A program made the translations under genes and the position numbers. Below the pieces are notes generated by a model, which saw only the letters and a list, made by a program, of their open reading frames with translations, made no database searches and was not told the DNA's origin. Shown here piece by piece: positions 24,526 through 36,932 of a DNA stretch of 64,000 nucleotides (the stretch's first letter is position 1; the number at the start of each line of letters is the position of its first letter). The stretch lies in the NCBI RefSeq assembly GCF_900112185.1, contig NZ_FOKP01000004.1:248001-312000 (forward strand), read 5' to 3'. This stretch comes from Allobosea sp. CRIB-10. GTDB lineage: Bacteria; Pseudomonadota; Alphaproteobacteria; Rhizobiales; Beijerinckiaceae.

Positions 24526-26199
24526 CTAGAACAGCCCCTCGATCTGGCCGTGCGCGTCGATATAGATGCGCTCCGCCGCCGGCTGGCGCGGCAGGCCGGG
24601 CATGGTCATGATGTCCCCGCAGATCGCGACGACGAAGCCGGCGCCGGCCGAGAGCCTGAGCTCGCGCACGGGCACGGTGTGACCCGATGGCGCACCGCGC
24701 AGGGTCGGGTCGGCCGAGAAGGAATACTGGGTCTTCGCCACGCAGACCGGCAGGTTGCCGTAGCCGGCCGCCTCCAGCTCGGCGAAGCGGGCAGTCACCT
24801 TGGCGTCGGCCGAGATGCCAGCCGCGCCATAGATCTCGCGCGCGATGGTCTCGAGCTTCTGGCGCAGCGGCATCGCGTCCTGATAGAGCGGCGCGAAATC
24901 GGCCTCGCCGCTTTGCGTCAGCGCCGCGACCTTGGTCGCGAGCTCTTCGGTCCCGGCCCCACCCTGCGCCCAATGCCGGCAAATCACCGCCTCGACGCCG
25001 AGATGGTTGCGGCAGAAATTCTGGATCAGCGCGTGCTCTGCGGCTGTGTCGCTGGTGAAATGGTTGATCGCGACGATCGCCGGCACGCCGAACTTCCTGA
25101 CGTTCTCGACATGGCGGGCGAGGTTGGAGAGGCCCGTCTCAAGCGCCTTGAGGTTCTCCGTGCCGAGCATGTCGCGGGCGACGCCGCCATGCATCTTCAG
25201 CGCCCGCACGGTCGCGACCACGACGGCGACATCCGGCTTCAGCCCGGCCTTGCGGCACTTGATGTTGAAGAACTTCTCGGCCCCGAGATCGGCGCCGAAG
25301 CCGGCCTCGGTCACGACATAGTCGGCGAGCTTGAGGGCGGCGCGCGTCGCGATCACCGAATTGCAGCCGTGGGCGATGTTGGCGAAGGGCCCGCCATGGA
25401 CGAAGGCGGGCGTGCCCTCCAGCGTCTGCACCAGGTTCGGCATCAGCGCATCGCGCAGCAGCACGGTCATGGCGCCCTGGGCGTTGAGCTCGGCCGCCGT
25501 AACCGGGCGCTTGCTGCGGGTGCGGCCGATGACGATGCGGCCGAGTCGCTCCTCCAGATCGGCGAGATCGGTCGCCAGGCAGAAGATCGCCATCACCTCG
25601 GAGGCGACGGTGATGTCGAAGCCGTCCTCGCGCGGGAAGCCGTTGGTCGCGCCGCCGAGCGAAGAGACGATCGAACGCAGCGCCCGGTCGTTCATGTCGA
25701 CCACGCGGCGCCAGGCGATGTGGCGCTCGTCGAGATCGAGTCCGTTGCCCCAGTAGATGTGGTTGTCGAGCATCGCCGCCAGCAAATTGTGGGCGCTGGT
25801 GATGGCGTGGAAATCGCCGGTGAAATGCAGGTTGATCTGCTCCATCGGCACGACCTGGGCATAGCCGCCGCCGGCCGCCCCGCCCTTCTGGCCAAAGCAG
25901 GGGCCGAGCGAGGGCTCGCGCAAAGCGATCATGGTGCGCTTGCCCAGGCGCTTCAACCCGTCGCCGAGGCCGACCGTCGTCGTGGTCTTGCCCTCGCCCG
26001 CCGGCGTCGGGCTGATCGCGGTAACCAGGATGAGCTTGCCGTCCGGCTTCTCGGCGAAATCCGGGATCGCACCGGTATCGACCTTGGCGATGTATTTGCC
26101 ATAGGGGTGCAGCGCCGCATCGGGGATGCCGGCCGCCTCCGCGATCGTACCGATGGGCTGAAGCGTCGCCGCGCGGGCGATCTCGATATCGGTCGACAT
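24526..26199 (-). CDS. fhs: Formate-tetrahydrofolate ligase
   Basis: The 557-residue enzyme makes 10-formyltetrahydrofolate from formate, ATP and tetrahydrofolate. The P-loop-like motif [14 protein letters not shown] is near residue 62 and the [15 protein letters not shown] segment near 100; the C-terminal [10 protein letters not shown] signature is intact. The length is normal. The ATG at 26199 begins the family N-terminus ([11 protein letters not shown]); upstream in-frame residues are not conserved. It could connect with formaldehyde/formate oxidation through the adhC gene 3.4 kb away. Confidence 0.96.
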   Translation of the reverse strand: MSTDIEIARAATLQPIGTIAEAAGIPDAALHPYGKYIAKVDTGAIPDFAEKPDGKLILVTAISPTPAGEGKTTTTVGLGDGLKRLGKRTMIALREPSLGPCFGQKGGAAGGGYAQVVPMEQINLHFTGDFHAITSAHNLLAAMLDNHIYWGNGLDLDERHIAWRRVVDMNDRALRSIVSSLGGATNGFPREDGFDITVASEVMAIFCLATDLADLEERLGRIVIGRTRSKRPVTAAELNAQGAMTVLLRDALMPNLVQTLEGTPAFVHGGPFANIAHGCNSVIATRAALKLADYVVTEAGFGADLGAEKFFNIKCRKAGLKPDVAVVVATVRALKMHGGVARDMLGTENLKALETGLSNLARHVENVRKFGVPAIVAINHFTSDTAAEHALIQNFCRNHLGVEAVICRHWAQGGAGTEELATKVAALTQSGEADFAPLYQDAMPLRQKLETIAREIYGAAGISADAKVTARFAELEAAGYGNLPVCVAKTQYSFSADPTLRGAPSGHTVPVRELRLSAGAGFVVAICGDIMTMPGLPRQPAAERIYIDAHGQIEGLF

Positions 26200-26432
26200 T
26201 CCGTCCCTCGTCGTCTCGTCGGATGGAACGCCTGTGCCGGCCAATTCCTCGCAGGGCGGACTATTGCCGAAAAGCGCCCGCAATCGCCAGCGCTCGGGCA
26301 CATGGACGCAATGTGCCCACAGAAGACTTCACGCCCTCCCCGCCATCACAGTTCGGCGAGGCCTCGTCCCTGCCCGAAATCGGACATCGGCTGCATGGAA
26401 AGAAAGGCGATGCAAGGTGCAGGGGAGACACC

Positions 26433-27029
26433 ATGATGGATGGTCCAAGCCGCCGCGATCTGCTCGCGCGCCTCTCAGCCGCTGGCTTCGCGAGCCTCGC
26501 CCTTCCGGCCGAAGCGCTCGCACAAGGCATTGAGTTGCCGGCGACACCGGCCTGCGAGGGACACGCCAGTGCAACGCCGCGCCAGACCGAGGGGCCCTTC
26601 TTCACCCCGTCCTCGCCACAGCGGGCCGATCTGCGGGACGACGGCAATGGCACTCTGCTGGTGCTGAGCGGCTTCGTACTGACCCGGCAATGCCGGCCGA
26701 TCCCTGGCGCCCTGCTCGACTTTTGGCACGCCGACATGTCCGGGCAATACGACAATCGCGGCTTCCGCTTCCGCGGCCATCTATTCGCCGATCAACAGGG
26801 GCGCTATCAGCTCGCCACCCGCACGCCTGGGCTCTATACCGGCCGCACCCGCCATCTCCATGTGAAGGTGCGATCGGGCGCGCAGAGCCCGGTGCTCACC
26901 ACGCAACTCTATTTCCCGGACGAGCCCGGCAACCGCCGCGACGGCCTATTCGACCAGAAGCTGCTGATGACTCTACGCCCGGCCGAGGGCGGCCAGCTCG
27001 GCCGCTTCGATTTCGTGCTGGCGGCCTGA
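26433..27029 (+). CDS. Tat-exported intradiol ring-cleavage dioxygenase
   Basis: The 198-residue protein opens with a twin-Arg leader (SRRDLLARLSAAGFASLALP, about residues 6-25), so it is probably exported folded with its iron. The non-heme ferric ligands of intradiol enzymes can be identified as Tyr106, Tyr135, His141 and His143 (QYDNRGF, LYTGRTRHLHV), and the TEGPFF motif near 52 is typical of the family. It would cleave a catechol-like diol, but the substrate is unknown; cytoplasmic catechol or protocatechuate dioxygenases are longer and lack leaders. The start has AGGGGAG upstream. It converges, with a 3-base gap, on a large heme-c protein gene. Confidence 0.82.
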   Translation: MMDGPSRRDLLARLSAAGFASLALPAEALAQGIELPATPACEGHASATPRQTEGPFFTPSSPQRADLRDDGNGTLLVLSGFVLTRQCRPIPGALLDFWHADMSGQYDNRGFRFRGHLFADQQGRYQLATRTPGLYTGRTRHLHVKVRSGAQSPVLTTQLYFPDEPGNRRDGLFDQKLLMTLRPAEGGQLGRFDFVLAA

Positions 27030-27032
27030 GCG

Positions 27033-29018
27033 CTACAGCCGCGCCTGCGGATCGGGATGGCCGTCGATGCGCATCTGGAACAGGAAATAGGTCGGCGAGC
27101 AGAAGCCGTAATCCTTCACCGTCGTGGTCGCGCCCGGCACATCGTCCGGGATCGCCTGGCACATATAGTCCTCGCGGCAGAAGCTGGTGGCGCTGCATGT
27201 ACCGCGATTGCCGCGTGTCACCACCTTCGACAGGCAATCGTCGAAGCGATTGGTCGCAACGCAATCATCGAAGGCCTTGCCGCCGGCGAGCCCGCAGATC
27301 TCGTCCGGCACCTTGCCGTTGGCGAAGCCGGCGAAAGTCCGATCGGCTGGCGTGCACTGGCGATAGGCCATCCCGGCGGGAACCCCGATCTTGGCCGGCC
27401 GGCAGTTGAACGCGGTCTGCGAGAAGCCGGTGGCGAAGGCGCCGAACTGCCCGGTCTTGCGGTAGCGGTCGAGATAGGGCTTGCCGACGGCAGTGGCGAT
27501 CGCACCGGTCAGGCAGGGCTGGCCGGAGAAGTTGCGTGACTCCTCCAACCTGACGCATTGGCCGAACTCGATCCCGACCGCCTTGCTCTCGACCAGCGGC
27601 TTGCAGGTGGAGCCGGCAGCGCAGCCCCAGCCCTCGCCAAAGGCTTTCGCGCTCTCGCCGGTCAGGCAGGGCATGGTCAGCGCGGCCGGCCGATAGGCGA
27701 AGCTTCGCTCCTTTTGCCAATTCGCCGGCGGCGCGAAGGATGGCGGCCGGTAGCGCTCCGGCTCCATGCCATCAGCGACCGCAGCGACATAGGCGGCGCG
27801 GCGAAAACCTTCCGCATAGAAATGCGGGGAGATGCCGGTCTTGATCCGGTTCAGCGCCGAGGTCGAGCCGTCGTCGAGCCCGAACATGTGGAAGCCAGCG
27901 GTGGCGCCGGCCTGATGGCAGCCCATGCAGGAGCCGTTGTCCAGCCGCTCCAGCAGCGCCTTCTCGCTGCGCACCAGCCGGATGGCGCCAAAGTCGAGCC
28001 CGGTCAGCGCGCTCGCCGGCAGGGCTTCAGTGAACGGGTGGTTGGCCAGCCGGGCGCTGCCGAAGGTCGAATAGGAGATCGCCTTCGTCGTCAGGAAGCG
28101 TTCTGGCAATTGGTAGACGCCGCGGTCAATCGCCGGGAGATTGGTCCTGACATAGTCGATCAGCTCCTGCCGGAGCGCGGCATCGCTCTTCAGCCGGGCC
28201 ACGTCAGGCGTGTTCTCCAGCAGCTTTGGCTTCAGCGAGAGGCCGGCTTCGCCTTTCGATGCCGCAAAGACGCGCTGCAGATACGCCGCCTGCCCGCCGA
28301 ACTCGGTCTCCATCCCGGACGGGAAGCGCACGATCTGGGCGTTGAGCTCGATCTGCTTGAGGCTGACCCGCTGCTTCGCCAGAGGCCCACTGACGAGTTG
28401 TCGCGCCAAGGCAGCCGGGTCGCCGTCAGGCGCGATCGACCAGGCTTGCGCCGCCTCGCGACAGGAGCCGCCCTCGCCCGCCTTGACGCTGAAGACGGCG
28501 TTGAGCGTGAACGGCAGGCGCGAGGCCAGCCTGCGCTTCAGCTTCGCATCGTCGAAGGCATAGGCGAGCCGATAGATCAGGCGCACCTCGCCGCAGCCGG
28601 TTTCGCCGAGCAGCGCCGCGAAGTCCTGACGGTCGAGCCGGTTGACCACCGCGGTCAGCTGGAAGCGCGCGATCGGCGAGCGCAGCCAGCGCAGGTCGAT
28701 CACCCGGCCGACATTGCCGTCGGTGACCTCGTAGAGCCTGCGGCCATTGGCCAGCATCTCGGCCCGCAGCGCCGTGAGGTCCTCGCCGACCTGGCCAGCG
28801 ATGGTGCGAAAAGCCGAACTGTCGCGGACGAGATCGGACGTGCTGCCGGCCCGGCCACCGCCAAGCACATCGGACAGTGCATAGCCGGTTGCTTCGAGGC
28901 GCCGCAGCGTGGCGACGTCCTGGACATCGAGCAGTGGCTCGGCAGCGCCGGCAGGCTCGCTCACCGCAACACAGGCCAGCATGGCCAGACCAAGCCCACG
29001 CCGACCAGCCTCCCGCAT
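27033..29018 (-). CDS. Exported cysteine-rich protein with one heme-c motif
   Basis: The 661-residue protein has an N-terminal signal sequence (cleavage near residue 26, ...VSEPAGAA) and a single CXXCH heme-c site, Cys364-Met-Gly-Cys-His368. The C-terminal third is rich in spaced cysteines (repeats such as MPCLTGESAKAFGEGWGC, QPCLTG, CGLAGG), suggesting disulfide-bonded repeat units. The remainder matches nothing I recognise, so function is unknown; a periplasmic electron-transfer or peroxidase-like role is only a guess. Its gene converges on the exported intradiol dioxygenase gene, leaving 3 bases between the stops. A Fet4-like membrane gene lies upstream. Confidence 0.72.
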   Translation of the reverse strand: MREAGRRGLGLAMLACVAVSEPAGAAEPLLDVQDVATLRRLEATGYALSDVLGGGRAGSTSDLVRDSSAFRTIAGQVGEDLTALRAEMLANGRRLYEVTDGNVGRVIDLRWLRSPIARFQLTAVVNRLDRQDFAALLGETGCGEVRLIYRLAYAFDDAKLKRRLASRLPFTLNAVFSVKAGEGGSCREAAQAWSIAPDGDPAALARQLVSGPLAKQRVSLKQIELNAQIVRFPSGMETEFGGQAAYLQRVFAASKGEAGLSLKPKLLENTPDVARLKSDAALRQELIDYVRTNLPAIDRGVYQLPERFLTTKAISYSTFGSARLANHPFTEALPASALTGLDFGAIRLVRSEKALLERLDNGSCMGCHQAGATAGFHMFGLDDGSTSALNRIKTGISPHFYAEGFRRAAYVAAVADGMEPERYRPPSFAPPANWQKERSFAYRPAALTMPCLTGESAKAFGEGWGCAAGSTCKPLVESKAVGIEFGQCVRLEESRNFSGQPCLTGAIATAVGKPYLDRYRKTGQFGAFATGFSQTAFNCRPAKIGVPAGMAYRQCTPADRTFAGFANGKVPDEICGLAGGKAFDDCVATNRFDDCLSKVVTRGNRGTCSATSFCREDYMCQAIPDDVPGATTTVKDYGFCSPTYFLFQMRIDGHPDPQARL

Positions 29019-29117
29019 GGCGTCCGTCTCCGGCAGATTCGCGCCGCATTGCGCAAGGAAAGGATAGCGCCACCCCTGCCGGCGTCCAGCCGGCGCTGTG
29101 CGGCTTCGGATGGTCGA

Positions 29118-29531
29118 TCAGGCCGGAGCGCGCTTCTCGCGCAGTGCGCGTGCCTTGCGCGCGAGTTCTTCGAACTCGGCCCGCATCTCCTCGAGCTTGT
29201 CCTCGTCGAGTTCCTCGAGATCGAGCAGTTCCTCGCGCGCCCCTTCGAGCTTGTCGATCAGCTCGTCGAGCTTGATCTGCATCGCCGCCGTATCGCGGTT
29301 CTGGCTGTTCTGGATGATGAACACCATCAGGAAGGTGACGATCGTCGTCGAGGTGTTGATCACCAGCTGCCAGGTGTCGTTGAAACCGAAGAACGGGCCC
29401 GAGGCGGCCCAGACGACGATGATCGACAGCGCGACGAAAAAGGTCTGCGGTTTGCCGGCCCAATGCGCTGTCGCCTGCGACAGGAGGGTGAAGAAGGAGC
29501 GACTGTTACCCGCCGCGATCTTGTTGGCCAT
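29118..29531 (-). CDS. Low-affinity iron permease family (Fet4-like) membrane protein
   Basis: The 137-residue protein has two hydrophobic helices (about residues 29-48 and 57-75, FFVALSIIVVWAASGPFFGF and LVINTSTTIVTFLMVFIIQNSQNRD) followed by a long acidic and basic coiled coil. This is the arrangement of the Iron_permease family, whose bacterial members are mostly of unproven function; true iron transport is not established. The start at 29531 has GGAGG five bases upstream. The longer frame start adds 8 residues. It is transcribed before the heme-c protein gene, with a 99-base gap. Confidence 0.8.
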   Translation of the reverse strand: MANKIAAGNSRSFFTLLSQATAHWAGKPQTFFVALSIIVVWAASGPFFGFNDTWQLVINTSTTIVTFLMVFIIQNSQNRDTAAMQIKLDELIDKLEGAREELLDLEELDEDKLEEMRAEFEELARKARALREKRAPA

Positions 29532-29605
29532 GGCTGCCTCCGGGTAGGCCTGCACCGATCAACACAGATCGCGTGCAGGCGTTCCCCGAAGGACGATGCC
29601 GCAGC

Positions 29606-30718
<1,113 letters not shown>

Positions 30719-30750
30719 CTCAGCATCCTCCTTCAGAGCGTTGCCCGCGC

Positions 30751-31050
30751 CTATTTCAGATAGGTTCGCAGCATCCGTATGATTCCGTCGAGTTCGGCTC
30801 CGGGCACGAACCCGGCCTCTTCCTCGCCTTGACGTCCGTGTCCCAGCGCAAGACCGAAGGTCTCGCGCAGATGGCTTTCCAGAACCTCGGCCATCAATCC
30901 GTTGGCCGCCCCGCGCAAGGCGGCGATCTGCTGCAGCAGCGCGCTGCAATCCACGCCCGCTTCGACCGCGCGCTCCAGCGCCTCCGCCTGGCCCTTGATG
31001 CGGCGCAGGCGGGCGACGGCACGCTTCTTCTCGTCGGGGCTATGCGGCAT
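30751..31050 (-). CDS. frmR: FrmR/RcnR-family transcriptional repressor
   Basis: The 99-residue all-helical protein belongs to the DUF156/CsoR-RcnR-FrmR family. Pro2, Cys35 and His60 match the pattern of formaldehyde sensing in FrmR, where Pro2 and Cys35 are cross-linked by formaldehyde. The adjoining adhC gene supports this over a metal-sensing role. The start ATG at 31050 has GGGGC upstream only; the ribosome site is weak. A palindrome about 25 bases upstream is the likely operator. Confidence 0.88.
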   Translation of the reverse strand: MPHSPDEKKRAVARLRRIKGQAEALERAVEAGVDCSALLQQIAALRGAANGLMAEVLESHLRETFGLALGHGRQGEEEAGFVPGAELDGIIRMLRTYLK

Positions 31051-31074
31051 GGCGCGTCATGCCATAGAGCTAGG

Positions 31075-31091
31075 ATACTCCATGGGAGTAT
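31075..31091. promoter_or_regulatory. Candidate FrmR operator
   Basis: ATACTCC-ATG-GGAGTAT is a perfect inverted repeat with 7-base arms and a 3-base spacer, about 25 bases upstream of the frmR start. FrmR/CsoR family operators are ATAC/GTAT-ended palindromes with C/G cores, which this resembles. Confidence 0.6.
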
Positions 31092-31120
31092 GTCAATCGC
31101 CAGCACGACTCCAAAAGAAA

Positions 31121-31156
31121 AGCCGCGCGAGCGTGGCTCGCGCGGCTACTTTTTGG
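31121..31156 (-). terminator. Intrinsic terminator after the outer-membrane protein gene
   Basis: AGCCGCGCGAGC (31121-31132) pairs with GCTCGCGCGGCT (31136-31147) around GTG, a 12-base-pair stem. On the minus strand it is followed by TTTTCTTTTGG, and on the plus strand by ACTTTTTGG, so it may work both ways. It lies 23 bases past the outer-membrane gene stop. Confidence 0.85.
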
Positions 31157-31169
31157 ACTGTCGGACTGG

Positions 31170-32030
31170 TCAGTACTTGCGGACGACCGGGGCCGGCGCG
31201 TAGATCGGCTGTTCCTTCGGGCCGCAGCAATCGGGATCGCCGAAGTTCCAGCGCATGCCGATGCGGAAATCGTGGCTGTCGATGTCCTTGACCTTCAGCG
31301 GCGCATAGCTCTCGTTCAGGAAGGCGTTGCGGATGCGGCCCGAATGAGCATCGCCGAGATTGAGATAGCGGTAGCCCACTTCGAGTGTGAGGTTCTTGTT
31401 CACCTCGTAGCCGACGCCTGCCATCAGCGCCCAGGCCATTCCGGACTTGTCGCCATTACCTGCCGTGCCGAGCGTGCCGCCCCCGGTATATTGCAGCCCC
31501 TGGTCGGTCAGGCCGCTGATGCGGTTGGTCGCATAGCCGATACCGGCACCGATATAGGGCGTCAGGCAGTTCCAGGTACCCAGATCGACGTAAGCGTTGA
31601 ACAGGGCGACCATCGACGAAAGGTTGCCCTTGTAGGTGTTGGACTGGTTGCCGCCGATGAAGGGGTTGAAGACCACGTCGGTCGCGCCGATCGTGGCGCC
31701 GCCGCGATACTCCAGCGTGCCGTCCACGCGGAACCAGTTGTTGAAGCGATAGCCGACACCAACGCCGGCGAAGTAGGAGTTCGATCTGTCCTCTTTGGTG
31801 ACGAAGACTCCGCCGAACTGGGTGATGTCCGCTTGGTTGTAGTCGCCGTAATTGGTGACGCCGACGCCGATATCGCCGCGCAGATAGATGCCCGAGGAGA
31901 TCGTGCCGCGCAGCTCCGGCGGCGGCGGCGGGGCCATCGGCTGGGCAACCGGAAAGTCTGCGGCGCTGGCAATGGCGGACGCGCTCACGGCCATGGCGCC
32001 TGCGAGCGCAAGGGTTTTCAGGCTGCCCAT
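31170..32030 (-). CDS. Outer-membrane beta-barrel protein (Omp25/31-like)
   Basis: The 286-residue protein has a signal peptide (about residues 1-23, cleaved after ASA) and a Pro-rich spacer, followed by alternating amphipathic beta strands (YLRGDIGVGVTNYGDY, FAGVGVGYRFNNWFRVDGTLEYRG, AGVGYEVNKNLTLEVGYRYLNLGD). This is the eight-stranded outer-membrane barrel family common in rhizobia and Brucella. A Cys-Cys pair lies near the C-terminus. The start has AAGGG upstream and the gene has a strong terminator. A perfect CtrA box about 80 bases upstream suggests cell-cycle control. Confidence 0.87.
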   Translation of the reverse strand: MGSLKTLALAGAMAVSASAIASAADFPVAQPMAPPPPPELRGTISSGIYLRGDIGVGVTNYGDYNQADITQFGGVFVTKEDRSNSYFAGVGVGYRFNNWFRVDGTLEYRGGATIGATDVVFNPFIGGNQSNTYKGNLSSMVALFNAYVDLGTWNCLTPYIGAGIGYATNRISGLTDQGLQYTGGGTLGTAGNGDKSGMAWALMAGVGYEVNKNLTLEVGYRYLNLGDAHSGRIRNAFLNESYAPLKVKDIDSHDFRIGMRWNFGDPDCCGPKEQPIYAPAPVVRKY

Positions 32031-32110
32031 GGCAGATCCCTTCGAGTTTGCGCGCAGCCGGACTCAAAGCGCACGCGAGTTACCGATGGGGAAACCCTGC
32101 CATGGATTTC

Positions 32111-32125
32111 TTAAACGAGACTTAA
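32111..32125. promoter_or_regulatory. Perfect CtrA-binding box (TTAA-N7-TTAA) upstream of the outer-membrane gene
   Basis: TTAA (32111-32114), seven bases (ACGAGAC) and TTAA (32122-32125) match the full CtrA consensus. It is the only exact match I found in the window, in an AT-rich promoter-like stretch about 81 bases upstream of the outer-membrane protein start. Confidence 0.65.
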
Positions 32126-32285
32126 CCCTAAAAACTAACCCTATCGATCCGTAAACAGCTGCCTGGACGCTGACGGCGCACAATCCTGCGAAGTCTATCG
32201 TCCAAACCATCGCCCGTTCTGAAAACGGCATGCCTTGCCGGTCACGGCCTGGCCGAAACAGCGATGCAGATGCGGCGGAGCGCGT

Positions 32286-33629
32286 TCAGGCGGCCGCCTT
32301 GGTCACCGCCTCGACCACGTCGTCGACGGCCCGCATGACGAGATCGCGGTCGTCGCCCTCGGCCATGACGCGGATCACCGGCTCGGTGCCGGAAGGACGG
32401 ATCACCAGCCGCCCGCTCTCGCCCAGCAGCTGCTCGGCCGCCTTGATCGCGCTGACGACCGGCTTTTCCTCCAAAGGACGGCCCTGCTTGTAGCGGACGT
32501 TCTTGAGGATCTGCGGCAGCGGCTCGAAGCAGTGGCAGACTTCGGAGACCGGCTTCTCCTGCCGCTTGACCACGGCGAGCAGTTGCAGGGCCGCGACCAG
32601 CCCGTCGCCGGTGGTGCCGTAGTCGGAGAGAATGATGTGGCCGGACTGCTCGCCGCCGAGATTGAAGCCGTTGGCGCGCATATGCTCCAGCACATAGCGG
32701 TCGCCGACCGCGGTGCGGGCCAGCGACAAGCCGAGACCGGCCAGATATCGCTCCAGGCCAAGATTTGACATCACGGTCGCGACGATGCCCGGCGCCGAAA
32801 GCCGCCCGTCTTCCTGCCAGCTGCGCGCGATCACGCCCATGAGCTGGTCGCCATCGACGATCTGGCCATGCTCGTCGACGATCAACACCCGGTCGGCATC
32901 GCCGTCGAGCGCGATACCAAGATCGGCGCGCAATTCGCGCACCTTGCTCGACAGCGCCTCCGGCCGGGTCGAGCCGACATCCTTGTTGATGTTGAAGCCA
33001 TCGGGCTCGTCACCAATGGTGATGACCTCGGCGCCGAGCTCCCACAGCGCCTCGGGCGCGACCTTGTAGGCAGCGCCATTGGCGCAGTCGAGCACGATGC
33101 GCAGGCCGTCCAGACCGAGATTGCGCGGCAGCGTGCGCTTGGCGAACTCGATATAGCGGGCATGAGCGCTTTCGATGCGCTTGGCCCGGCCGAGCAGCGC
33201 CGAGGGCGAGAGCTGCTTGCCGAGATCGGAATCGATCAGCCGGGTGATCTCGGCCTCGAGCTCGTCGTTGAGCTTGTAGCCATCGGGGCCGAACAGCTTG
33301 ATGCCATTGTCCTCGTAGGGGTTGTGCGAGGCCGAGATCATCACGCCGAGATCGGCGCGCATCGAGCGGGTCAGCATCGCTACCGCCGGCGTCGGCATCG
33401 GGCCGAGCAGCAGCACATCCATGCCGACCGAGGTGAAGCCGGCGACCAGCGCGTTCTCGATCATGTAACCGGACAGCCTGGTGTCCTTGCCGATCACCAC
33501 CCGATGGCGGTGGTCGCCGCGGCGAAAAGCGATGCCAGTCGCCTGCCCCACCCGAAGCGCCAGGTCGGGCGTGATGATGCCGTTGGCTCGCCCGCGGATG
33601 CCGTCGGTGCCGAAATATTTGCGCGTCAT
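32286..33629 (-). CDS. glmM: Phosphoglucosamine mutase
   Basis: The 447-residue enzyme converts glucosamine-6-phosphate to glucosamine-1-phosphate for cell-wall precursor synthesis. The phosphoserine loop is [15 protein letters not shown] with active Ser101; the metal loop [11 protein letters not shown] is near residue 245 and the sugar loop GEQSGH near 324; the C-terminal [12 protein letters not shown] phosphate-binding motif is intact. It follows ftsH in the same direction with a 206-base gap containing a hairpin. The ftsH-glmM order is widely conserved. Confidence 0.96.
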   Translation of the reverse strand: MTRKYFGTDGIRGRANGIITPDLALRVGQATGIAFRRGDHRHRVVIGKDTRLSGYMIENALVAGFTSVGMDVLLLGPMPTPAVAMLTRSMRADLGVMISASHNPYEDNGIKLFGPDGYKLNDELEAEITRLIDSDLGKQLSPSALLGRAKRIESAHARYIEFAKRTLPRNLGLDGLRIVLDCANGAAYKVAPEALWELGAEVITIGDEPDGFNINKDVGSTRPEALSSKVRELRADLGIALDGDADRVLIVDEHGQIVDGDQLMGVIARSWQEDGRLSAPGIVATVMSNLGLERYLAGLGLSLARTAVGDRYVLEHMRANGFNLGGEQSGHIILSDYGTTGDGLVAALQLLAVVKRQEKPVSEVCHCFEPLPQILKNVRYKQGRPLEEKPVVSAIKAAEQLLGESGRLVIRPSGTEPVIRVMAEGDDRDLVMRAVDDVVEAVTKAAA

Positions 33630-33783
33630 CAGGTGGGTCCTCGGAGCCTTTGTCCGATCCGTTGTTTTGTCAGCTCATACAGGCTCTTCGCCCGCTCAGC
33701 TTCTCACAAATTGTGTCGAACCGTATCCGTCAAGCAGGGGTATGTCCTCTGCGCGGTGGATTGTGGGGGAAACGGCAAGAGAA

Positions 33784-33805
33784 AGGGCGGCCATAAGGCC
33801 GCCCT
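33784..33805 (-). terminator. Likely terminator after ftsH
   Basis: AGGGCGGCC (33784-33792) pairs with GGCCGCCCT (33797-33805) around ATAA. On the minus strand it is followed by TTCTCTTGCC, a weak U-tract. It is 31 bases downstream of the ftsH stop and would partly separate ftsH from glmM. Confidence 0.6.
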
Positions 33806-33835
33806 CGATCGTCTCGACCCTCGTGCCGCTGCTGC

Positions 33836-35761
<1,926 letters not shown>

Positions 35762-35873
35762 TAGGGTTCCGATCCGCTCGCCGGCGGGTTTGCCGCGCGA
35801 GCCTCATGATTTTCGCTGTCTAATCTAGGGCCGCCATGCCCCCTTGCCAAGGGAAGCCTGGCCCTTCTTAGGG

Positions 35874-36932
35874 CTATACCGTCGCAGGGTGAACGCCTCG
35901 CCGCCTCGCCGCCTCGCGCGCGAGCGTCAAAACGCCGCCGCTGGCGAGCGACAGGCGGAAGCCGCCGAGCGTGCGCCGGACTGCCTTGCCCTCGCGCGCC
36001 GCGACGATCAGCGCCTGCGCGCAATCCTCGAGCCGCGCCAGACGCAGCGGCGCCTGCGCTTGCGTATCGCTGTCCTGCGCCGCGGCGAGGGCCAGAGCCA
36101 GGCCCCGGATGACGATCTCATCCGGCTCCTGGCAAAGACGGGCGAAATCGAACCAGCGTTGTCCGGCTTCGCCGCCCGCCGGCACAGCAGCCAGGGCGCG
36201 GGCTGCGATCCGGTCCAGCGCCTCGTCGGCCCGCGCCATCCGGCCTGCGAGCTGACCGAGGCGCACCGCGGTCAACCCGGCCTCGGCCAGCTCTGGTAGC
36301 AGCAGGCGCCAGCGGACGCGGGTGAAGCGCGGATCGTCATTGGACGGATCGCGCACGAAGGGGAGCCTGCGCGCCTCGCAGGTCGCGACGAGCCGGGCTT
36401 TCCCAATTCCGAGCAGCGGTCTTGCCAACTCGATCCCGTTTACGGCGCTGCGCGGCGCCATGCCCGCAAGACCAGCGAGGCCCGAACCGGCAGCCATGCG
36501 CATCAACAGGGTCTCGGCCTGGTCGTCGCTGGTGTGGGCGGTGACGATCGTCCTGGCGCCGAAAGCCTTCGCCTCCTCGGCCAGCAAGGCATAGCGCGCG
36601 ATCCGCGCCTTCTCCTGCAGGCCGGTCTGCGGCTTGTTTCCGGGCCAGCGCCTGGTGCGATGCTCCACACCCAGCCGGGCACAGAGCCTGCCGACCTGGC
36701 GCGCCTCCTGTGCCGCCTCGAGACGCAGGCCGTGATCGACGGTGACCGCCAGGAGCCGCGGTCGGTCATGACCGGCCCATTCGGCCAGAAGCGCCAGGAG
36801 AGCGACCGAATCCGGCCCGCCGGATACCGCGACGAGCAGCACGTCCTCGCCCGCGAGCGGGCAGAACAGGCCAGCGGCTTCCGCTGCCGTCAGCGGCTCG
36901 GCTTGGTGTGGCTGGGCAAGCTCTGCGCTCAA
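35874..36932 (-). CDS. tilS: tRNA(Ile)-lysidine synthetase
   Basis: The enzyme (352 residues) attaches lysine to C34 of the tRNA that reads AUA. The ATP-pyrophosphatase loop is SGGPDS (residues 37-42) in VLLVAVSGGPDSVALL, and the conserved HTSDDQAET segment is near 138. I chose the TTG at 36932 because it overlaps the cpoB stop as TTGA, and sequence upstream of it lies in cpoB. The C-terminal half is divergent, as usual for TilS. Confidence 0.9.
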   Translation of the reverse strand: MSAELAQPHQAEPLTAAEAAGLFCPLAGEDVLLVAVSGGPDSVALLALLAEWAGHDRPRLLAVTVDHGLRLEAAQEARQVGRLCARLGVEHRTRRWPGNKPQTGLQEKARIARYALLAEEAKAFGARTIVTAHTSDDQAETLLMRMAAGSGLAGLAGMAPRSAVNGIELARPLLGIGKARLVATCEARRLPFVRDPSNDDPRFTRVRWRLLLPELAEAGLTAVRLGQLAGRMARADEALDRIAARALAAVPAGGEAGQRWFDFARLCQEPDEIVIRGLALALAAAQDSDTQAQAPLRLARLEDCAQALIVAAREGKAVRRTLGGFRLSLASGGVLTLAREAARRRGVHPATV

